NCBI GenBank assembly: GCA_016934595.1 | Contig: JAFGSM010000061.1 | Coordinates: 1-34,749 of the forward strand | Direction of reading: 5' to 3' | Source: a bacterium | Lineage (GTDB): Bacteria > SZUA-182 > DTGQ01 > JAFGSM01 | DNA: 34,749 bases | In this document: positions 16,396-27,555 of the stretch, piece by piece | Numbering within the stretch: position 1 is the stretch's first letter | Layout: every line of letters begins with the position of its first letter | Made by a program: the position numbers and the translations under genes | The notes under the pieces: generated by a model | What the model was told of the DNA's origin: nothing | Seen by the model: the letters and a program-made list of their open reading frames with translations, nothing else | Databases searched by the model: none

Positions 16396-16951
16396 CAAGG
16401 TAAAAAACCTGACATGGATTGCTCTGATTGGCGCGATGGGCATAGCGGCGTTTTATTTTGCCCTGGTCTACCCGTTTATTTTGAACAAAAGGGTAAATGA
16501 AAAGCTGGAAATAGAGGAGCAGAGGCTGGAGAATTACCTTCGAACGATCAGACAAAAGCCTGAAAAGGATGCGATGCTGGAGCATCTCATCCAAAGCGAG
16601 GAAAGATACCAGGATATGCTTATGGAACCCGACAAGCCTCCAGTGGTTGCAGCCAGGCTACAAAATACCCTTAAAGGGATGGCAGAGAATGAAGGGGTGA
16701 ATATCATCAGCGAAAAGCAATTGGCCATTTCAGAACAGGGGGCTTTTATAGAAGTGCCTGTTGAGATAACCCTAAGATGCAGCATAACAAAACTGACAAA
16801 TCTGATCTATGCCATAGAAGATTATCAAAGATTTCTTGATATATCTAAATTAAACATAAGGGTGGTAAATATAAGAAACCCTATTGATATAAGGGCGGAT
16901 ATGACAGTGTCCGGCTTTATACTCGCCAGAGGCATCTCGGAGGAGGGTTGA
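16385..16951 (+). CDS. gspM: T2SS inner-membrane protein GspM (PilO-like)
   Basis: This 188-residue bitopic protein has a short cytoplasmic N-terminus, one membrane helix (about residues 10-30, IALIGAMGIAAFYFALV) and a coiled coil (KLEIEEQRLENYLRTI). The periplasmic ferredoxin-like domain (FIEVPVEITLRCSITKLTNL) matches PilO/GspM proteins. GspM stabilises GspL in the inner membrane. The start lies inside gspL and the stop overlaps the gspC ATG (TGATG), so translation is probably coupled on both sides. Confidence 0.85.
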   Translation: MGNSKVKNLTWIALIGAMGIAAFYFALVYPFILNKRVNEKLEIEEQRLENYLRTIRQKPEKDAMLEHLIQSEERYQDMLMEPDKPPVVAARLQNTLKGMAENEGVNIISEKQLAISEQGAFIEVPVEITLRCSITKLTNLIYAIEDYQRFLDISKLNIRVVNIRNPIDIRADMTVSGFILARGISEEG

Positions 16952-17958
16952 TGTTTCGTAAAATCGTTTGGATCAATATCGGCCTTTTTGTTATAGTTGT
17001 TTTACTTTCATATAACCTTTATACACTTTGGTCCAGGATCATGGAAGATATGAAGGCCCCTTCCGTCCAGGTCAACATTGCCGAAAGCCCTGAAAGAACT
17101 TCGGAAGATGAAGAGAAGGAAGAGGTATTTGATTACAAACCCTCTTCGAGGATGAGTTATTCTTCCATTATTGAAAAGGATCTTTTCAGACCTGAGAGGG
17201 AGGAGTGGCAACCGCCTCCGCCTCCAGAGGAGGAAGATGTTGATATAAAACAAATCTCTCCCTATCCACAGTTTCCAGGTCAAGGCATGCCTCAGCCAGA
17301 GATGAAGACCCCTACCGTACTGGGGATTATTTTGATCGGCGAGGCCAGAAGGTATGCTATCATGCAAGGATGGACGAGAGAAGATGTACAGGAGAGGACC
17401 AGGAAGATAAGGCTGGGGGATGGAACCATACGGGAAGTCCCTTTGCCGCCAGTTCCAGGCAAAGTAACTCAGGACAAGATAAAGGCATACCGGATCGGGG
17501 ATTATATCTCGGAGGAGCAGATAGTTGATATACTTCCGGAAAAGGTTGTGCTGGAGAAGAATGACGGGGAAAGATACGATGTCCTGCTAAGAGAGCAGGC
17601 CAAATTGGATTTATGGAAGGTCCAGGACCTGTCCCAGCAGTCGCCAGGCCAGGTTGGCCCAGGCGGTTTTGGACCGGGCCAGATGCCGGTTGTCCCTGAT
17701 CCAAGGGCATATCCTATCCCGCCGGGTATTCCGCCAGGGTTGCCGGCGTATCCCTATATTCCGGTTTATCCGCCTGTGCCTCCGCCTGGTTATATACCAC
17801 CTCAGGCGATTCAGCCGCCTCAGGGAGGGTTTAATCCGCCTTTGGCGCCTACACCGGGTCAAAGGCCTTCGCAGCAGTCTTTTCCGGGTCAGCCCGGATT
17901 GCCTCAGGGAAGGTTTCCTTTCATTCCAGGACAGCCTGTGCCCGGGGTTACTAATTGA
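16951..17958 (+). CDS. gspC: T2SS GspC-like protein with Pro/Gly-rich tail
   Basis: GspC connects the inner-membrane platform to the secretin. ATG 16951 is preferred to the overlapping TTG 16948. The 335-residue product has one N-terminal membrane helix, a SSIIEKDLFRPE motif that opens the homology region, and an HR/PilP-like domain (PTVLGIILIGEARRYAIMQ, YRIGDYISEEQIVDILPEKV), which in relatives contacts secretin N0. Instead of a PDZ or coiled-coil end, the last 120 residues are Pro/Gly/Gln/Tyr-rich (PPGIPPGLPAYPYIPVYPP). The tail is probably extended and unstructured in the periplasm. Position just before gspD supports the GspC role; PilP-like is the alternative label. Confidence 0.8.
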   Translation: MFRKIVWINIGLFVIVVLLSYNLYTLWSRIMEDMKAPSVQVNIAESPERTSEDEEKEEVFDYKPSSRMSYSSIIEKDLFRPEREEWQPPPPPEEEDVDIKQISPYPQFPGQGMPQPEMKTPTVLGIILIGEARRYAIMQGWTREDVQERTRKIRLGDGTIREVPLPPVPGKVTQDKIKAYRIGDYISEEQIVDILPEKVVLEKNDGERYDVLLREQAKLDLWKVQDLSQQSPGQVGPGGFGPGQMPVVPDPRAYPIPPGIPPGLPAYPYIPVYPPVPPPGYIPPQAIQPPQGGFNPPLAPTPGQRPSQQSFPGQPGLPQGRFPFIPGQPVPGVTN

Positions 17959-17981
17959 TGATATCAAACGGAGGAATTTCT

Positions 17982-22075
<4,094 letters not shown>

Positions 22076-22117
22076 CAGTGCAGGCGAGTCAGTATTTGTC
22101 CATGATCTTTTCATCGA

Positions 22118-23173
22118 TTACCATAGGCTTGTTTGTTGCCCACAGGGCTTTATATTGAAATAATCGTAGGCAAGCCTTGTGGCCATCCTTCCCCTTGGGG
22201 TGCGGTTCAGATATCCCTCCTGGATAAGATAAGGCTCGTACACCTCTTCTATGGTATCCCGCTCCTCATTTATGGATGCGGAAAGGGTTTCAACGCCGAC
22301 AGGCCCGCCGTTGAACTTTTGTATTATGGTCAAAAGGAGTATACGGTCCATCCTGTCGAACCCCTTATCATCAACCTCAAGGGCCTTTAACGCCTCATCG
22401 GCCACCTGCCTTGTAATGACCCCATCAGCCTTTATCTGGGCAAAATCCCTGACCCTCCTCAGGAGTCTGTTGGCGATTCTAGGCGTTCCTCTTGACCTTC
22501 TCGCTATCTCTATGGCGCCGTCATCGGATATCCGGATATCGAGTATCTTGGCAGACCTGTTTATTATACGGCATAATTCCTCAGGCTGGTAGAACTCCAG
22601 TCTGCAGACCACACCAAACCTGTCTCTTAAAGGTGAGGTCAAAAGCCCTGCCCGCGTAGTTGCCCCGATCAAAGTAAACCTGGGCAGGTCAATCCTGATT
22701 GTTCGGGCGCTCGGGCCCTGCCCGATTATGAGATCCAGCTTGAAGTCTTCCATGGCTGGGTAGAGTATCTCCTCAACAGCGCTGTGCAGCCTGTGGATTT
22801 CATCGATAAACAGGACATCATGATCCTGAAGATTTGTCAGTATAGCCGCAAGATCTCCCGCCCGCTCAACGGCAGGTCCCGAGGTAGTCTTTATATTCGC
22901 CCCCATTTCTCTTGCTATTATATGGGCTAAAGATGTTTTCCCTATACCCGGAGGACCGTGGAACAAGGAATGGTCAAGCGCCTCCCCCCTTTTTTTTGCT
23001 GCCTGTATAAAGACGGAAAGATTCGATTTGATCTTGTTTTGCCCTATGTATTCATCCAAATTCCTCGGACGCAGATTGACCTCAAGCCCTATGTCCTCTT
23101 CCTGCATTGTCTTGCTTATCAGCCTTTGATCTTTATCATTATCCATAATCTCTATTATACCTACATCGGGCAT
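22118..23173 (-). CDS. ruvB: Holliday junction branch migration ATPase RuvB
   Basis: RuvB is the hexameric motor that, with RuvA, moves Holliday junctions. I choose ATG 23173, since GAGGTG six bases upstream is a good ribosome binding site; the track's GTG 23182 lies inside that site. The 351-residue product has [12 protein letters not shown], Walker [13 protein letters not shown], Walker [12 protein letters not shown], the sensor region [21 protein letters not shown], the arginine-bearing [19 protein letters not shown] and a C-terminal winged-helix DNA-binding domain. ruvA and ruvC are not adjacent. The gene sits 69 bp downstream of the rhombosortase gene on the same strand, so it may share its transcript. 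Confidence 0.96.
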   Translation of the reverse strand: MPDVGIIEIMDNDKDQRLISKTMQEEDIGLEVNLRPRNLDEYIGQNKIKSNLSVFIQAAKKRGEALDHSLFHGPPGIGKTSLAHIIAREMGANIKTTSGPAVERAGDLAAILTNLQDHDVLFIDEIHRLHSAVEEILYPAMEDFKLDLIIGQGPSARTIRIDLPRFTLIGATTRAGLLTSPLRDRFGVVCRLEFYQPEELCRIINRSAKILDIRISDDGAIEIARRSRGTPRIANRLLRRVRDFAQIKADGVITRQVADEALKALEVDDKGFDRMDRILLLTIIQKFNGGPVGVETLSASINEERDTIEEVYEPYLIQEGYLNRTPRGRMATRLAYDYFNIKPCGQQTSLW

Positions 23174-23242
23174 AAATTGCACCTCTAAGCAACTCCCTTT
23201 TTTAAATCAATCCTGTATCAATAAATTTACGACAGTATATTT

Positions 23243-23854
23243 TTATGCCTCATAGCGACACAAAAAGGCACGAGCGGTTATAGTAGTATAGAACAGAAAA
23301 GCCACGGCAATTCCTGCAGCGTGACTAACCGGCATTGTCACAAAAACCTGTCCCCCCCAATAAGGCAATATTGAGGCGCTATAATAAACTTCAAGGATGA
23401 TCTTTGCGGGGATGAAAATGATTATCAATTTGGATATTGTCCTCCAGGGGCCGGATCCTCCAGCCCCCAAAAGGGCACAGTAAAATATAAAACCGCACGC
23501 CATGCCCGACAATCCTCCATAATATCCCATGCCGGGTTTTAGAATGAATAATGATGAGCTAATGATTGGAGCCATCAACATATACATGAGACCAAAATGG
23601 AGATGATTCCTTCTTTCAACAATCCATCCAAACGTGCCGAATGCCAGCAGGTTATAGACAAGGTGGTCTTTGCTGAAATGCACGAAATGAGAAGTAAACA
23701 AGCGCCAGATTTCGCCTCTCATTAATTCAGCCCTGTCAAAAATGAAAAATGAGGACATTTTGACATTTATAAAAGACAGCACGCTGATAAAAATAATAAA
23801 AAGGGTCAGTACAGGTGCACGGGCTATTATGCCTTTTGTTTCCTTTTCAGCCAT
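23243..23854 (-). CDS. Rhombosortase-like rhomboid intramembrane protease
   Basis: This protein of about 203 residues is almost wholly hydrophobic, with six or so membrane segments. It shows the compact rhomboid core: FTSHFVHFSKDHLVYNLLAF (His/Asn region), an Glu at the end of the next helix, GLSGMACG with the catalytic Ser116, and PVSHAAGIAVAF with the catalytic His178. This short form is the rhombosortase type, which cleaves proteins bearing a C-terminal GlyGly-CTERM signal. The overlapping upstream gene encodes a lipoprotein with just such a tail, which strongly supports the role. ATG 23854 is preferred over the track's TTG 23860. The two genes overlap by 28 bp, indicating coupled expression. 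Confidence 0.82.
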   Translation of the reverse strand: MAEKETKGIIARAPVLTLFIIFISVLSFINVKMSSFFIFDRAELMRGEIWRLFTSHFVHFSKDHLVYNLLAFGTFGWIVERRNHLHFGLMYMLMAPIISSSLFILKPGMGYYGGLSGMACGFIFYCALLGAGGSGPWRTISKLIIIFIPAKIILEVYYSASILPYWGGQVFVTMPVSHAAGIAVAFLFYTTITARAFLCRYEA

Positions 23855-24669
23855 ATCCAATATCCGCCCAACATAATTAAAAATATTATTGATAAACCAT
23901 CTATGCTCCCCCCGCCTGTATAGCCTGGTTTGTGAGATATCTGATAATCCTCCGGGGATTCTTTTATCTTTTCCTTAAACAACTCAAGCTGGATTTCCAG
24001 ATTTGCAATAAGGTCGGCGCTGGCCTCTATAAATCCCTCCATCCTGTCAATACGCAATTGTTCTGAAAGGTTGACAGGGGTTGCTTTACTCTTTATGTGG
24101 CTTATGCCTGGCGCGCGGAAAAGCATCTTTCTGCTTCTGATATCATAAACTGAGGTATCAACCATGGTGTGGGTGTCATTCTTTTCACCGGGTATCATAT
24201 ATGCACCAACGAGTGTCCAGTATGTTATAGAGGCAAGCCCTTCATCTGTAAATTGTGTCTGGTCATAGGAAAGAAGAGCGATTACATCGATTCCGTACAT
24301 TGTGCGGATTTGATCGAGGTTTGTAAAACTCCCTTCCTTTCTGAGATAGGCGGAGGGTATAAGCTCAATTGATTTAACAAAGTCATATTTTTTAAAATGC
24401 TGGCTTACTAAGTTCATTAGTTCCATTTTATCCCTTTCGGTGAGAATTTGACCAGCCCAGATATTTTCCGGAACAAAAGCAATGCCTGCACGCAATGGAA
24501 GGTCAAGTCGGGGTATACCAGGGTTTTCAACATAGTCCGTTTTGTCCGGGTAAAGGTATTGCACTACACTGCTGCTGCGGTGATGTGTTTTCATAAAACC
24601 GCAGCCTGTCATCATTGAACAAATCACTGTAATCAGCAGGACAGTCATGCGTTTATTCATGGATTTCAT
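23827..24669 (-). CDS. Lipoprotein with GlyGly-CTERM-like tail (rhombotarget type)
   Basis: ATG 24669 with TAAGGAGA nine bases upstream is the supported start; the track's 24735 start precedes that site. The 280-residue product has a lipoprotein signal with lipobox MMTGC (Cys23). The body is mixed alpha/beta with no motif I can assign, including IDVIALLSYDQTQFTDEG. The C-terminus has the three-part sorting signal: a Gly cluster (TGGGS), a hydrophobic helix (LSIIFLIMLGGYWIWL) and a basic end (KRKQKA). This matches rhombotarget lipoproteins, which are commonly encoded beside rhombosortases. Being both lipid-anchored and tail-anchored, it would be released from the C-terminal helix after cleavage. 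Its biological function is unknown. Confidence 0.82.
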   Translation of the reverse strand: MKSMNKRMTVLLITVICSMMTGCGFMKTHHRSSSVVQYLYPDKTDYVENPGIPRLDLPLRAGIAFVPENIWAGQILTERDKMELMNLVSQHFKKYDFVKSIELIPSAYLRKEGSFTNLDQIRTMYGIDVIALLSYDQTQFTDEGLASITYWTLVGAYMIPGEKNDTHTMVDTSVYDIRSRKMLFRAPGISHIKSKATPVNLSEQLRIDRMEGFIEASADLIANLEIQLELFKEKIKESPEDYQISHKPGYTGGGSIDGLSIIFLIMLGGYWIWLKRKQKA

Positions 24670-25078
24670 ACTGTTTATTCTCCTTATTTTCTTATAGTTT
24701 TTTAAAAGCTGGCATTGACCCAGCCTGATGACCATTTGTAAAATGCGCAGCCGAATCTTTTTAAAAGAAATTTATTCTGGGACCAATGATCCTTAATATA
24801 TCTTATTTGTATTAAAAATGTAAAGGATTTATAATGACTTTTCTCGAATAATTATTTTTTTCTATAAAGAAATAAAGAGGTTACTGTTCGTTAAATTAAT
24901 ATACTCCATTCTCCTCAAAAAATGGCGCTGTTTTTAATAATGCAAAACCACATTTAAAGGAATTAAATATTGAAATCATAGATAATCCAGCTTTTGATAA
25001 AATTGGAAATCCTGTTATACTTTATCCGGTTGATGCAAATTCTATGGATTTTAATAATAAATATAAACCATTCCCATA
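24670..25078. other. AT-rich intergenic region with possible gene remnant
   Basis: About 400 bp, strongly AT-rich, lie between the lipoprotein and the RsmG-TrmH gene. The final 180 bp contain an open frame without a start codon, listed separately. I see no convincing promoter or RNA gene in the rest. Confidence 0.5.
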
Positions 25079-25079
25079 G
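24900..25079 (+). pseudogene. Start-less 59-codon coding remnant
   Basis: The frame is open from just after TAA 24897 to TAG 25077-25079 and reads like real protein: NIEIIDNPAFDKIGNPVIL then YPVDANSMDFNNKYKPFP. No ATG, GTG or TTG is available upstream in that frame, so it looks like the 3' end of a truncated or frameshifted gene. Its stop overlaps the GTG of the fusion gene (TAGTG), the arrangement expected of a once-coupled upstream gene. I do not recognise the family. Confidence 0.4.
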
Positions 25080-26638
25080 TGGCAAATAAGAGATATCATA
25101 AATTCAGACAATCCCTTCGTAAAGAAGCCGTGCCTTCCCTTTCATATCTCAAGGAATTGTTTGAAAAAAGCGGCTTGCCGCTTTCTGATGCACAATACGG
25201 GCAGTTTTGGAGGTATCATAACCTTCTTAGAGAAAGGAACAAGGAGTACGACCTCACCCGCATTTTCAATTTTACTAATGTGGTTCAAAAGCACTATATA
25301 GATTCTGTCCTGGCAGCCAAGCGCTTAAACTGGAAACTCCCATCCCCTCTCCTTGATATTGGCACTGGTGCAGGTCTTCCGGGGATACCGCTAAAGATTG
25401 TTTGTCCGGAAACAGAGATTATTTTATCCGAGGGGCGGCATAAGAGGGTTCAATTTCTGAATGAGGTTGTCGATGCCCTTTCCCTTGAAAAAGTAGAGAT
25501 ATATAACCACAAGATTTCCCCCTCTTTTGAAAAGCTGGTTCAGGGGGTCATCACCCGTGCAGTTGAGACAATCCCAAAGACCCTTCTTAGGATTAGAGGG
25601 CTGCTGTCACCAGGAGGCCATGCAATTTTTATGAAAGGGCCGCAGTGTGATGAGGAAATTAAGGAGGCATTGAGGGTGTTTGGCCATGAATATCATTTGA
25701 TTCAGGAAATCCCTTATACCATCCCTAATACCATTCATAAACGGAGGTTGATAGTCTTTGAACGGCTGGATGATCGCTTGGCCAGGGGAGTTAAACATAG
25801 CTATCATAATAAAGTAATAAGCAGCTCATCCAACGAGACATTTAAAATATTAAAAACGCTTCTTATTTCAAAGGGAATAAAGAAGGAGGGCCAGGCCATT
25901 GTCTCCGGTGAAAAGATTATTAATGAGGTGTTGAAGGATTTTCCTGAGATCTGCATAGGGGTTATCAATGCCGCTTCATTAAAAGAAAACGCAGAAAATA
26001 GATATTTAGGAAATATAAGGGAAGTTTTAAATTCAACAATAGGGAAGGGGCTCACACAGTACCGACTGGACCGGACTTTATATGACATATTGGATGTCTT
26101 TGGAACGAAGAATGATATACTGCTGGTAAAGACACCCCCCTTCCTGGAATGGCAGATACCGGATATCAAAGAGGGATGTACCCTGATGATCCCTTTTCAG
26201 GACCCTGAAAATCTGGGGAGCGTGATCCGTTCTGCCGCTGGTTTTGGAGTCAAGGATATTGTACTGCTCAAAGAGGCTGCCAATCCTTATCTGCCAAAGA
26301 GCATTAGGGCCGGAGGCAGCGCAGTATTCAGGGTAAATTTTTTCAAAGGCCCATCCATTAAGGATTTATGTTTTATATCCCGGGATGCGATGAAAAGGGG
26401 TATCCCAATAATATCCCTATCAATGGAAGGGAAGGATATACATAATTTCAGATTTCCATCCAAATTTATATTACTGCCTGGATTAGAGGGCGCCGGCCTG
26501 CCTTCAGGGGAACTTCGGATGCAGTCATTGTCAATACCCATAGAGCCTGCCATCGAGTCGCTTAATGCGGCAGTGGCAACCGCTATCGCCATTTACAAAT
26601 GGAAAGAGGCTTGCAAGGGACAAGCTAAAATCAGATAA
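25079..26638 (+). CDS. rsmG: RsmG-TrmH/SpoU fusion rRNA/tRNA methyltransferase
   Basis: This protein appears to fuse two RNA methyltransferases. Residues about 20-235 match RsmG, which makes m7G527 in 16S rRNA: a typical HYIDSVLAAK segment, the SAM site LLDIGTGAGLPGIPLKI and the acidic ILSEGRHKRVQFL. Residues about 255-510 match the SpoU/TrmH family with a substrate-binding N-domain. The three knotted motifs are PENLGSVIRSAAGFG, KFILLPGLEGAGLP and LSIPIEPAIESLNAAVATAI. That family methylates 2'-O ribose. RsmG alone is about 210 residues and TrmH-type about 260, so 519 fits the sum. The start is GTG 25079, overlapping the stop of the upstream remnant; no strong ribosome binding site is visible. 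Confidence 0.88.
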   Translation: MANKRYHKFRQSLRKEAVPSLSYLKELFEKSGLPLSDAQYGQFWRYHNLLRERNKEYDLTRIFNFTNVVQKHYIDSVLAAKRLNWKLPSPLLDIGTGAGLPGIPLKIVCPETEIILSEGRHKRVQFLNEVVDALSLEKVEIYNHKISPSFEKLVQGVITRAVETIPKTLLRIRGLLSPGGHAIFMKGPQCDEEIKEALRVFGHEYHLIQEIPYTIPNTIHKRRLIVFERLDDRLARGVKHSYHNKVISSSSNETFKILKTLLISKGIKKEGQAIVSGEKIINEVLKDFPEICIGVINAASLKENAENRYLGNIREVLNSTIGKGLTQYRLDRTLYDILDVFGTKNDILLVKTPPFLEWQIPDIKEGCTLMIPFQDPENLGSVIRSAAGFGVKDIVLLKEAANPYLPKSIRAGGSAVFRVNFFKGPSIKDLCFISRDAMKRGIPIISLSMEGKDIHNFRFPSKFILLPGLEGAGLPSGELRMQSLSIPIEPAIESLNAAVATAIAIYKWKEACKGQAKIR

Positions 26639-26922
26639 ACCCAAAATAAATCCCCCAATGGGTCTTCGATTTTTAAGGGTGCATGAAAATATCTGAAAGA
26701 AGTTTTCAGGTAACCCCCATGATCTATTGATCACAACGAATCATGAAAATTAATAAAAACAAAGTATTGTTCGATCATTTTCATATAAAATGAAAATCTT
26801 AAAGGATGGAACCCAGTGGCGGCATTTCAGCCGCCCCTGGTCAGATAATCAAAATTATCCCTTTATTACCTTATTGATAGATCTTTGATATAGGGATTTT
26901 CCAGTGATTAGACATGAGCCGT
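26639..26922. other. Convergent intergenic region with two hairpins
   Basis: The gap between the fusion gene and the small exported protein holds two hairpins. One is ATTTTCAT-N5-ATGAAAAT at 26777-26797. The other is a GC-rich GGCGGC-ATTTCA-GCCGCC at 26818-26835, flanked by CCAG/CTGG. Neither is followed by a T-run. No ORF is supported. Confidence 0.45.
26818..26835. repeat. GC-rich hairpin of unknown function
   Basis: A perfect 6-bp GGCGGC/GCCGCC stem with a 6-nt loop is extended outward by CCAG/CTGG across one mismatch. It stands out in an AT-rich gap but lacks a T-tract. Confidence 0.5.
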
Positions 26923-27276
26923 CTATTTCTCAGGTTCATCTGTGACTGATGAAGACGGAACTGGAATTTGTTTGCCCTCTTTGAGAATAATAACAGTGGC
27001 TGCCTTTTTGCCATCTTTTTCCTCAAACTCTATATCAACTATATCTCCGGTTTGAACGACTTCGATGCCATAATCTTTATCAAAAATAGCATTGGCCACA
27101 TCGAACTCAACGATGCTGTCTTGACCTTTTACAGAAATGGTCTGAGCCGTCTCATCGACACTAACTACCTCGCCTGTCAACTTCATCGTAACGGATTCTG
27201 TCTTTGCAGACACATTCATGATAAGTGCTATGCAAATCGGCAAAAGAAGAAGAAACAGAACCAGTAATTTTTTCAA
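26923..27276 (-). CDS. Small exported OB-fold-like protein, function unknown
   Basis: The real start is probably TTG 27276, just after AAGGTGGTG and directly before a clean signal peptide (KKLLVLFLLLLPICIALI, cut near VSA). The longer track frame from 27399 has no supporting ribosome binding site. The 117-residue product is beta-rich: KLTGEVVSVDETAQTISVKG, then DIVDIEFEEKDGKKAATVI. This resembles small periplasmic OB-fold or metal-ion chaperone-like domains of the GxVxxVDxxxxTixV type. No cysteine or metal motif is visible, and I cannot assign a role. It is isolated, with about 280 bp of non-coding sequence on each side. Confidence 0.6.
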   Translation of the reverse strand: MKKLLVLFLLLLPICIALIMNVSAKTESVTMKLTGEVVSVDETAQTISVKGQDSIVEFDVANAIFDKDYGIEVVQTGDIVDIEFEEKDGKKAATVIILKEGKQIPVPSSSVTDEPEK

Positions 27277-27555
27277 GATTTCACCACCTTTCTTAAGAAA
27301 TTTTATGAGATCATAAAAATTGACGAATGATATAGATGCATCAGGTATGCCAGATAAAATCATTGGATGTGCCATCAACAAAAAGAAGTTTTTACACAAG
27401 ATATTTCAAAGAAATATTCCAGGGGACAATTTGGGTAGCTTGTTTTAGGATCGAGGCCGTCAAATTTTTCTGACTTGTTTTCATTTAACGTCAAATTTTT
27501 CGAACTTTTTGGTATTACCCGGAAAGATACAGTTTATAAATACCATTTCGATCTG
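27277..27555. other. Intergenic region with 13-bp direct repeats
   Basis: This is the region between the small exported protein and the glgX stop. CGTCAAATTTTTC occurs at 27458-27470 and again at 27489-27501, a period of 31 bp (about three helical turns), in the orientation upstream of the small gene. It may be a paired binding site. No other feature is supported. Confidence 0.4.

Noticed and set aside
26639-26680. Terminator after the RsmG-TrmH gene (ACCC...GGGT then TTTTT)
   Set aside because: The stem is only four or five base pairs with a long loop, and the T-run is not adjacent to it.
27458-27501. Two direct repeats as a minimal CRISPR array
   Set aside because: The repeats are only 13 bp, there are just two, and no cas gene is present.
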